Source: Caryophanales bacterium UBA5732 (GTDB taxonomy: Bacteria; Bacillota_I; Bacilli_A; Izemoplasmatales; Hujiaoplasmataceae). From it: a stretch of DNA of 34,629 nt. The notes below the pieces were generated by a model, which saw nothing but the letters and a program-made list of their open reading frames with translations, was not told where the DNA came from and searched no databases. Location: contig DIGC01000109.1 in NCBI GenBank assembly GCA_002419445.1, positions 1 to 34,629 of the forward strand, given 5' to 3'. Shown one piece after another: positions 24,936 to 31,303 of the stretch. A program made the translations under genes and the position numbers. Numbering within the stretch: position 1 is the stretch's first letter; each line of letters begins with the position of its first letter.

Positions 24936-26183
24936 CTATTTTTTTAATGTTCGTTTCCTTCTTTCTAAATCTTTTGGTTCTAGAGATATTCTCTTTCCAG
25001 CTAATAATCCACTAACACCATTTGCGCCTTCATGATGATTATTATTTACATAATTTGTAGGTTCAGAATAGGTTGAGATAACCCCTTCATAATTTCTTAA
25101 AACTATTTTTCCGGGAGCTTGTGAAATCACATAATTTGGCATTACTGGTATCTTCCCGCCGCCTCCAGGAGCATCAACTACAAATGTAGGTACGCAAAAA
25201 CCAGAAGTGTGGCCTCTTAAACCTTCAATAATCTCGATACCTTTTGATACAGGAGTACGGAAATGTTCAATGCCCAAAGATAGATCGCATTGATATATAT
25301 AATACGGTCTAACACGGATATAGGCTAAACGTTGAACCAAAGTTTTCATTATCTCAACAGAGTCATTAATTCCTCTTAGTAAAACAGATTGGTTTCCTAA
25401 AGGAACTCCCGCGTCAGCTAAACGATCAATAGCCTCTTTGGATTCTTTTGTAATCTCGTCATAGTGATTAAAATGAGTATTTAACCAGATAGGATGATAT
25501 TTCTTTAACATATTTACAAAATCTTCGGTAATTCTTTGCGGTAAAACCACAGGTGTCCTAGTTCCCAAACGAATCACTTCAACGTGTTCTATTTCTCTAA
25601 GTCTTTTAATTATATCTTCTAGAATTTCATCACTTACCAAAAGTGCGTCGCCCCCAGAAAGTAAAACATCTCTAATTTCTGGATTTTGTCTAATATATTC
25701 AATAGCTAAATCTATACGATCTTGTGGCATTCTTTGGTCTTTTTGCCCCGCAAATCTTCTTCTTGTACAATGACGACAGTACATTGAGCACATATCAGTG
25801 ATTAAAAATAAAACTCGATCCGGATAGCGATGTGTTAATCCAGGAACTGGAGAATCAGTATCTTCAGCTAGTGGGTCTAACATATCGTTTTCGCCAATAT
25901 TCATTTCATAAATGCTAGGTATAGCCTGTTTTCTAATCGGACAATTTTCATTTTCAGGGTCAATTAAGCAGAGATAATAAGGCGTAATTGCCATTCTAAA
26001 TTTCGATAACACACTAGTGATATCTGATTGTTCCTTCTCAGATAGAGGGATATATTTAAGTAATTCATCTACTGATTTAATTCTATTTCTAACTTGCCAA
26101 CGCCAATCTTTCCAATCATTGTCGCTGACTTCTGGGTAATACTTTTCTTTTCGCAATAAATAAGAGTCGTTTGTAACTTTCAT
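24936..26183 (-). CDS. kamA: L-lysine 2,3-aminomutase (radical SAM, PLP)
   Basis: The 415-residue enzyme converts L-lysine to beta-lysine, the first step of the pathway. The radical-SAM cluster motif CSMYCRHC places C132, C136 and C139 on the 4Fe-4S cluster. VLLSGGDALL (about 173-182) is the SAM-binding GGE-like segment. GGGGKIPVMPNY carries K344, the PLP lysine (Lys337 in Clostridium subterminale). Length equals the clostridial enzyme (416), which separates it from the shorter EpmB type. The start overlaps the kdd stop by one base. Confidence 0.98.
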   Translation of the reverse strand: MKVTNDSYLLRKEKYYPEVSDNDWKDWRWQVRNRIKSVDELLKYIPLSEKEQSDITSVLSKFRMAITPYYLCLIDPENENCPIRKQAIPSIYEMNIGENDMLDPLAEDTDSPVPGLTHRYPDRVLFLITDMCSMYCRHCTRRRFAGQKDQRMPQDRIDLAIEYIRQNPEIRDVLLSGGDALLVSDEILEDIIKRLREIEHVEVIRLGTRTPVVLPQRITEDFVNMLKKYHPIWLNTHFNHYDEITKESKEAIDRLADAGVPLGNQSVLLRGINDSVEIMKTLVQRLAYIRVRPYYIYQCDLSLGIEHFRTPVSKGIEIIEGLRGHTSGFCVPTFVVDAPGGGGKIPVMPNYVISQAPGKIVLRNYEGVISTYSEPTNYVNNNHHEGANGVSGLLAGKRISLEPKDLERRKRTLKK

Positions 26184-27220
26184 TATTTATCACTTCCAAA
26201 TCTTTCTTTAAAAATTTCATATAGTGTTTCTGATTCTCTTAATAAATTCAAAGTAAATTCAGCGTGATCTTTGGTATATCCGTTGCCAATAATCATCAAA
26301 GCTTCTGAAGCAATACCTTCAGCGCCTAAAGCAGCCTTTGTAAATGAAGTAGCCATTGAAAAGAAATAAATTGTTCCAGTATTCTTAGTAGGCAAAATTG
26401 ATGTCATTTCTGTATTTGGTACGTTTACGACATTAATTGTGACGTCGACCATTTCCGGTAAAACTGCCTTAACTTTATTATATACTTCCATAGGCTTAGT
26501 TGCGTCGCCGACAATTATATAATCACAAGCGCCAAGTTTTTCGAGATCATGGCGATGTCTATCAGAGTGAATCAAGGCTATAACTTTACCTTTTTTTCCA
26601 GCGCTTTTTTTAGCTTGATAAGCACAAAGTAATCCTGATTTACCTCCAGCACCTAAAATTAAAACATTATCATTTTTCTTGACAAGCTTTTCAACTTGAG
26701 CTGCCGCTCCAGCTACGTCAAGAGCTGACAAAACGATGTCAGCTGGTAAATCCGCAGGAATCTTTGCGAAAATACCGGTTTCGAACAAGATTGCTTGACC
26801 GATTATATTTACTTGATCTTTGGATAAATCCACACCAAGGATTTTTTTGATTTTTAGAGGAGTTAAAGACAAAGAAACCAAAGACGCAATTTTATCTCCC
26901 GGTTTAACATTAACCGTTAAATCTTTACCGACTTCTTTTATTCTGCCTAAAAACATTCCACCACTACCAGTGATTGGGTTTTGCATCTTACCCTTACTGT
27001 TTACGATGTTTTCGACCATTTCTTTCATCTTCTCAATATCGTTGTTACAAGCATTTTTTATTTGTGTAAACGAAGCTGAGTCAATATTTAGGGTATCAAC
27101 ATCAACCAATATTTCATTATCTTGACATATCATTTCGTTATTGATTTTGTCTGCTGTTTGAGGCAGAGTTCCTACCGGACTAATAACTCTATGTGTACCA
27201 TATTTACATAAATTGTTCAT
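26183..27220 (-). CDS. kdd: L-erythro-3,5-diaminohexanoate dehydrogenase
   Basis: The 345-residue enzyme oxidatively deaminates 3,5-diaminohexanoate to 5-amino-3-oxohexanoate and ammonia with NAD(P). It has the zinc-alcohol-dehydrogenase-like fold. KYGTHRVISPVGTLPQTADKI at the N-terminus is highly characteristic of Kdd. The nucleotide-binding glycine motif is VLILGAGGKSGLLCAYQAK (about residues 191-209), and IYFFSMATSFTKAALGAEG lies near residue 285-303. It sits 1 base after kce and overlaps kamA by one base. Confidence 0.96.
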   Translation of the reverse strand: MNNLCKYGTHRVISPVGTLPQTADKINNEMICQDNEILVDVDTLNIDSASFTQIKNACNNDIEKMKEMVENIVNSKGKMQNPITGSGGMFLGRIKEVGKDLTVNVKPGDKIASLVSLSLTPLKIKKILGVDLSKDQVNIIGQAILFETGIFAKIPADLPADIVLSALDVAGAAAQVEKLVKKNDNVLILGAGGKSGLLCAYQAKKSAGKKGKVIALIHSDRHRHDLEKLGACDYIIVGDATKPMEVYNKVKAVLPEMVDVTINVVNVPNTEMTSILPTKNTGTIYFFSMATSFTKAALGAEGIASEALMIIGNGYTKDHAEFTLNLLRESETLYEIFKERFGSDK

Positions 27221-27221
27221 T

Positions 27222-28049
27222 TTAATTATCTCCCATTCCTAAAATTTGTCTCGCTTCACTTGGAGTAGCGATTTCGCGATTATATTTTTTTGCCAATGAA
27301 ACTACCTTTTCCACTAATTCACTATTTGATTTTGCTAAAACACCTTTTTCAATATAAATATTGTCTTCTAGACCAACCCTTACATGTCCCCCATGGATAA
27401 TAGATTGCTCCGCAAGTGAAAACTCATATTTACCAATCCCCGCAACACTATATGTTGCTCCGCTAGGAATGCTGTCTTTTAAAAACAAGAAATCTCTTGT
27501 TTCGCCGGTCATACCTCCATTAACTCCAAGAACAAAACTATAATGTAAGTGTCCTTTGATAATCCCTTTTTTTATTAACCTTAAAGTAGTATCAATATGT
27601 CCCTTTTCAAAACACTCCATTTCGTACATTACATTTAATTCATTCATTTTGGTAGCGAAATAAATGATGTCGTTTTCAGTGTTAATAAATATTTCATCGC
27701 CACCAAAATTTAATGTGCCACAATCAAGAGTAGCCATTTCTGGTTTTATATTAAGTACATCTGATCTTTCGTCTCTCGTCATTCCCACTGCGCCGCCTGT
27801 TGACACCTGAACTATCAATTCTGGGCATTTAGACTTTATTGCTTTATAAATTTCAGCATATCTATCTTTATTTTGAGTCGGCTTTCCATCATCATATCGA
27901 GCGTGCAGATGAATTATAGAAGCTCCGGAAAGATATGCTTGATATGCTGCTTCAACCATTTCTTTGACCGTGTAAGGTACACAGGGATTATGTTCTTTAG
28001 TGACTTCAGCCCCAGATATTGCGCATGTAATTATTAATTTATCCTTCAT
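27222..28049 (-). CDS. kce: 3-keto-5-aminohexanoate cleavage enzyme
   Basis: The protein (275 residues from the chosen ATG) condenses 5-amino-3-oxohexanoate with acetyl-CoA and splits it into 3-aminobutyryl-CoA and acetoacetate. The zinc pair H-L-H is at H47 and H49 (GASIIHLHARYDDGKPTQN), with GGAVGMTRDER, DCGTLNFGGDEIF and VRVGLEDNIYI (zinc-site Glu) following. The frame is open 12 codons further up to 28085, but KDKLIITCAISGAE is the normal N-terminus, and AAAGGAG lies about 10 bases before this ATG. It overlaps kal by 11 bases. Confidence 0.95.
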   Translation of the reverse strand: MKDKLIITCAISGAEVTKEHNPCVPYTVKEMVEAAYQAYLSGASIIHLHARYDDGKPTQNKDRYAEIYKAIKSKCPELIVQVSTGGAVGMTRDERSDVLNIKPEMATLDCGTLNFGGDEIFINTENDIIYFATKMNELNVMYEMECFEKGHIDTTLRLIKKGIIKGHLHYSFVLGVNGGMTGETRDFLFLKDSIPSGATYSVAGIGKYEFSLAEQSIIHGGHVRVGLEDNIYIEKGVLAKSNSELVEKVVSLAKKYNREIATPSEARQILGMGDN

Positions 28050-28425
28050 ATCTTTGTAACTCCTTTGGGACAATACACGTACCAACGGCTTTTGTCGTTA
28101 ATATTCTTTCTTCTAAAACATCGCAAGCGCTAGGAGCGATATCTGGTCTAGCTAATATCACTTTATAACAATAAAATTCCATTTTTCTAGACGTGTTACC
28201 AGCTTCTACAATTTCCGCTTCGATTTCAACAAAATCTCCAGCATAAACAGGAGCTAAAAAATCAACAGATTCATATGCTCTAAATAAACCTTCATCACCA
28301 TCAAGTCTAATTAATAATTCAGTTGCTGCATCACCAAACAAAGCTAATATTTTGGCTCCATCGACTAAGTTACCACCATAATGTGCATCCTGATTGGACA
28401 TTCTTGCTCTCAATGTAGTTTTCAT
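28039..28425 (-). CDS. kal: 3-aminobutyryl-CoA ammonia-lyase
   Basis: The 128-residue hot-dog-fold enzyme removes ammonia from L-3-aminobutyryl-CoA to give crotonyl-CoA. The family-typical start is LRARMSNQDAHYGGNLVDGAKILALFGDAATEL, with the conserved Asp/His of the active-site loop; VDFLAPVYAGDFVEIEAEIVEAGNTSRKMEF follows. Length is that of known Kal proteins. It lies between atoA and kce and ends inside kce. Its product is the branch point between butyrate formation and hydration by the MaoC-like protein that heads the operon. Confidence 0.94.
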   Translation of the reverse strand: MKTTLRARMSNQDAHYGGNLVDGAKILALFGDAATELLIRLDGDEGLFRAYESVDFLAPVYAGDFVEIEAEIVEAGNTSRKMEFYCYKVILARPDIAPSACDVLEERILTTKAVGTCIVPKELQRYEG

Positions 28426-28426
28426 A

Positions 28427-29074
28427 TTAAATCCCCTTCATTCTTTCAACATTTTTTATTTTCAAATCCGCATCCGTAGCTTTTATTACTTCATCAACTG
28501 TGTAGTCAGGATGTACTTCGAGTAGATATAATCCGTCTTCTTCCACTTTCATAACCGCCATCTCCGTAACAATTAAATTTGCTTGGTGCGCTGCAGTTAA
28601 AGGAAGTGTGCATTTTTTAAGAATTTTTGATTGACCATTATTTGTATGTTTTAATGCAATAATGACTTTTTTTGCACCTGTAACTAAATCCATTGCGCCA
28701 CCCATTCCTGGAACTTTTTTCCCCGGAATAATCCAAGAAGCAATTGAACCTTCTTGATCAACCTCTAAAGCGCCCAAAACAGTAACATCTATATGACCGC
28801 CTCTTATGAAAGTAAATGAGGTAATTGAGTCTATAAATGCACCACCTTTTTGAATGGTAGCTTTAATTCCGCCAGCATTAACAATATTAGTATCTTCATC
28901 AGTTAAAGGACCAAGTCCGATAATTCCGTTTTCTGCTTGAAATGTCACATGTTTGTTATCCGGAACATAATCGGCCACTAAAGTCGGAATGCCAATACCT
29001 AAATTCACTAGATCGCCATCATTCAGTTCCAAAGCGATTCTTGAAGCGATTATTTCTTTATCATTCATCATCAT
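28427..29074 (-). CDS. atoA: CoA-transferase beta subunit (AtoA; butyrate/acetoacetate type)
   Basis: The 215- to 216-residue subunit carries the catalytic glutamate of family I CoA-transferases in QAENGIIGLG (near residue 48) after GDLVNLGIGIPTLVADY. GGAMDLVTGAKKVI is also conserved. In this pathway the AtoDA enzyme moves CoA from butyryl- or crotonyl-CoA-derived acyl-CoA to the acetoacetate released by Kce, giving acetoacetyl-CoA. A run of codons GTG-ATG-ATG-ATG makes the exact start unclear; ATG at 29074 is chosen. The start region overlaps the end of atoD. Confidence 0.94.
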   Translation of the reverse strand: MMMNDKEIIASRIALELNDGDLVNLGIGIPTLVADYVPDNKHVTFQAENGIIGLGPLTDEDTNIVNAGGIKATIQKGGAFIDSITSFTFIRGGHIDVTVLGALEVDQEGSIASWIIPGKKVPGMGGAMDLVTGAKKVIIALKHTNNGQSKILKKCTLPLTAAHQANLIVTEMAVMKVEEDGLYLLEVHPDYTVDEVIKATDADLKIKNVERMKGI

Positions 29075-29714
29075 CACCCACCAATATATAATCTACAAAC
29101 GGAAATGGAGTAATTACATCTTCAGGATCAATTTCATTTACTCTTGCAAAAGGTTCAACAACTACTATTTCAGCAGCAGTTGCCATGACGGGATTGAAGT
29201 TCCTCATGGTTTGAGAATATTTCAAATTACCATTATCAGCAGCGACCGCGCCACCGATTAATGCCATATCTGCGCCTAATGCTAATTCCAAAAGATATTT
29301 GTTGCCTTTTAATTCAATTATCTGTTTACCGATTTCAACTATTGTATCTATTCCGGTCGGAGTTAATATACCGCCTAACCCAGCACCGAATGCTCTTATT
29401 CTTTCAGCCAAAGTTCCTTGTGGCACTAATTCAACTTCTAATTTTCCTTCTTGCATTAATTTTCCCACATACGGATTAGTCCCAACATGAGAAGCGATTA
29501 ATTTTTTTACTTGATTATTGACGATTAACTTACCAACGCCTTTATCTTCGAAACCGCCGTCATTACAAATAACCGTCAAATCCTTAACATTAGATTCAAC
29601 AACAAGATCGATTAATTTTTCAGGAGTTCCATTAGTTAAAAAACCACCAACCGAAACAACCATGCCATCTTTTAAAAGACTGACAAATTTATCTTTTTTT
29701 ATAAATCCCTTCAT
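29061..29714 (-). CDS. atoD: CoA-transferase alpha subunit (AtoD)
   Basis: The 217-residue partner of AtoA has the family glycine-rich CoA-binding segment GMVVSVGGFLTNGTPEKLID, LVPQGTLAERIRAFGAGLGGILTPTGIDT, and LELALGADMALIGGAVADN-like region near residue 145 (here AVAADNGNLKYSQTMRNFNP). It forms the alpha half of an acetate/butyrate-acetoacetate CoA-transferase. It is the second gene of the lysine operon, 3 bases after the MaoC-like gene, with AGGA before the ATG and a TGA stop inside atoA. Confidence 0.94.
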   Translation of the reverse strand: MKGFIKKDKFVSLLKDGMVVSVGGFLTNGTPEKLIDLVVESNVKDLTVICNDGGFEDKGVGKLIVNNQVKKLIASHVGTNPYVGKLMQEGKLEVELVPQGTLAERIRAFGAGLGGILTPTGIDTIVEIGKQIIELKGNKYLLELALGADMALIGGAVAADNGNLKYSQTMRNFNPVMATAAEIVVVEPFARVNEIDPEDVITPFPFVDYILVGDDDE

Positions 29715-29717
29715 TGT

Positions 29718-30140
29718 TTATCCTTTCTTAGGCGGCATAATTTCCGCTTCACCAATAATTACAACCTCATCATCTTGATTTTTGGCAATGCAATCAAATA
29801 CGACCCGATTTCTTTCAATAATCAATTCTTTCACAATTACTGTAGCGGTTATTTCGTCGCCAAAATAAACAGGTTTTGTGAACTTTAGCGATTGCTTAGT
29901 GTAGATGCTCCCCAAACCGGGTAACTCAACTCCAAAAAGCGAGCTGAACAAAGAACCAACTAACATTCCGTGAACAATCTGCTTTTTAAACATTGTTTTT
30001 TCAGCGTACTTTTTATCAACATGTGCAGGATTATAATCCGTTGATATTTTGGCAAAGTCTAAAACATCCGCTTCAGTAAATATTTTTTTTGTTTCGGCTT
30101 TGTCGCCAATTTTGATTTCATCAATACTTAAACTGTTCAA
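29718..30140 (-). CDS. MaoC-like (R)-specific enoyl-CoA hydratase
   Basis: The 140-residue single hot-dog protein has the hydratase-2 signature: FAKISTDYNPAHVDKKYA with catalytic D35 and H40, then IVHGMLVGSLFSSLFG (H57-G58), and LPGLGSIYTKQSLKFTKPVYFGDEI. PhaJ-type enzymes with this motif reversibly hydrate crotonyl-CoA to (R)-3-hydroxybutyryl-CoA. As the first gene of the lysine operon it may act on the crotonyl-CoA made by Kal, an unusual companion for this pathway. Start is TTG with a strong GGGGGAG 5 bases upstream. It lies directly downstream of the riboswitch terminator, so its expression follows the lysine switch. Confidence 0.88.
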   Translation of the reverse strand: MNSLSIDEIKIGDKAETKKIFTEADVLDFAKISTDYNPAHVDKKYAEKTMFKKQIVHGMLVGSLFSSLFGVELPGLGSIYTKQSLKFTKPVYFGDEITATVIVKELIIERNRVVFDCIAKNQDDEVVIIGEAEIMPPKKG

Positions 30141-30167
30141 TTTATCTCCCCCTTATAAAAATAAAAA

Positions 30168-30195
30168 GCCATTATATTTTAAAAAATATAACAGC
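30168..30195 (-). terminator. Riboswitch-controlled intrinsic terminator
   Basis: On the minus strand GCTGTTATATTTT pairs with AAAATATAATGGC (13 bp including two G-T pairs, 2-base loop) and is followed by TTTTTATTTTT. The 5' arm begins with the last bases of the aptamer P1 helix (CTGTTAT), so aptamer closure and terminator formation exclude each other. The first gene's ribosome site lies about 12 bases beyond the T-tract. Confidence 0.85.
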
Positions 30196-30355
30196 TCTCC
30201 ATCAATTAAAATGGCAGTATTTATCCCGTTCGTCTAAATACCAAGTCTTTGATTTATAGACTAATCAAATCTTTCGGCGAAATATTCCTTTTAAAATCCG
30301 TATCCGTCCAAAATAAAAATTAGATTTAATACCAATATTTCGCGCCTCTGTGACT
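30189..30355 (-). promoter_or_regulatory. Lysine riboswitch (L-box) aptamer
   Basis: The minus-strand leader has the L-box core in order: AGAGGCGCGA (30340-30349), CGCCGAAAG (30271-30279) and ATGGAGAGC at the 3' end (30194-30202). Five helices can be drawn: P1 (CACAG with CTGTT, imperfect), P2 (CGAAATATT/AATATTTCG, 30278-30286 and 30334-30342), P3 (TTTGATT/AATCAAA, 30248-30254 and 30263-30269), P4 (GTATTTA/TAAATAC, 30217-30223 and 30235-30241) and P5 (CCAT/ATGG near 30199-30215). The P2 loop (GGAC) and P3 loop (AGTC) could make the usual kissing contact. It precedes the lysine fermentation operon and directly overlaps a terminator. Confidence 0.9.
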
Positions 30356-30371
30356 ATTCAATTACATAGTA

Positions 30372-30400
30372 ATTATACTTAAAAATGAAAGCGTTGTCAA
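30372..30400 (-). promoter_or_regulatory. Perfect-consensus promoter of the lysine fermentation operon
   Basis: On the minus strand TTGACA (30395-30400) and TATAAT (30372-30377) are exactly 17 bases apart. Transcription would start near 30365, about 10 bases before the aptamer. Such a strong promoter fits control by a downstream RNA switch instead of by activator-dependent initiation. Confidence 0.88.
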
Positions 30401-30463
30401 CAGTCAAAATAAGGATTTTAATATGACATTTATAAGTAGATAATGCTTTTTAGTTTAATTATG

Positions 30464-30472
30464 TGATATAAT
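30464..30472 (+). promoter_or_regulatory. Extended -10 promoter of the SDR gene
   Basis: TGATATAAT is a perfect extended -10 box; no good -35 is visible at 17 bases (TGCTTT). The ATG follows 27 bases on, behind AAGGAGGG. It diverges from the lysine-operon promoter about 65 bases away. Confidence 0.6.
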
Positions 30473-30499
30473 TTTTATGAACATCTCAAGGAGGGTTTT

Positions 30500-31246
30500 A
30501 TGTTAGCAATAATTACTGGTACCTCATCAGGTATAGGAAAAGAAATGGCATACCGTTTGGCACAACGAAAATATGATTTAGTTTTAATTGCACGTAGAGA
30601 AGATCGTCTTATAGAAATGAAAAAAGACTTAGAAAAATATAAAATCAATGTCGATGTATTACCACTAGATTTATCTAAAATTTCTTCCTGCAAAAATTTA
30701 TTGGAATTTTTAAATGGTAAAGATGTAAATCTTTTCGTTAATAATGCTGGATTTGGTCTTTATGGCGAAACCATAAACACTAACACAGAAAAAGAATTTA
30801 ATATGTTAGATTTAAACATTAAAAGTCTACACTTTTTAACAAAAGAAATCGTAAGTATTATGAAAACTGGTACTATAATTAACATCAGTTCCATGGCAGC
30901 TTTCTTGCCAACACCGCTTTTATCCAGTTACGCTGCTAGCAAATCCTACGTATATTCATTTTCAGTGGCATTCGGGTATGAGTTAAAGCAAAAAAATATT
31001 CCAATAAACATTATGACAGTTTGTCCCGGACCGGTAAAAACTGAGTTCAATGCAGTAGCTAGCGCTGACCCAAAAATGAAGGGTTTGTCTGTTAGCAAAT
31101 GCGTCGATAGCATCATAAAGGGCTTAGACAGAAAAAAATCATTGGTCATCCCTGGGTTCAAAATGAAAATACTTAAATTTCTAATACGATTTACTCCGAA
31201 TTGGTTATTGTTAAAAGCATCTTACAAAATCCAAAGCCAAAAATAA
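30500..31246 (+). CDS. Short-chain dehydrogenase/reductase (SDR), DltE-like
   Basis: The 248-residue NAD(P)-dependent oxidoreductase has the classical SDR motifs: cofactor loop TGTSSGIG (7-14), NNAG (81-84), catalytic S130/S131, and Y144-x-x-x-K148 in YAASK. VCPGPVKTEF follows the active site as usual. The arginine pair after the second strand (ARRED, 31-35) suggests NADP(H). The hydrophobic C-terminal tail (residues about 220-240) is common in the YqjQ/DltE branch and may touch the membrane. The substrate is unknown. It is divergent from the lysine operon and may be co-transcribed with mfd, as only 57 bases and no T-tailed terminator separate them. Confidence 0.9.
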   Translation: MLAIITGTSSGIGKEMAYRLAQRKYDLVLIARREDRLIEMKKDLEKYKINVDVLPLDLSKISSCKNLLEFLNGKDVNLFVNNAGFGLYGETINTNTEKEFNMLDLNIKSLHFLTKEIVSIMKTGTIINISSMAAFLPTPLLSSYAASKSYVYSFSVAFGYELKQKNIPINIMTVCPGPVKTEFNAVASADPKMKGLSVSKCVDSIIKGLDRKKSLVIPGFKMKILKFLIRFTPNWLLLKASYKIQSQK

Positions 31247-31264
31247 TCTACCCACCTATATCCC

Positions 31265-31285
31265 TAGCGAGTTTATAACTCGCTA
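31265..31285 (+). other. Stem-loop between SDR gene and mfd
   Basis: A perfect 9-bp inverted repeat (TAGCGAGTT/AACTCGCTA) with a 3-base loop lies between the SDR stop and the mfd ribosome site. It is followed by AAAAGC, not a T-tract, so it is not a standard intrinsic terminator. It could be an mRNA-stabilising or processing hairpin. Confidence 0.6.
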
Positions 31286-31303
31286 AAAGCACGTGGAGGA
31301 AAC

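Noticed and set aside
28989..29261. Plus-strand frames opposite atoA/atoD (28989-29261, 29261-29479, 29299-29490, 29518-29778).
   Set aside because: All are antisense to strongly conserved CoA-transferase genes with no independent coding signal.
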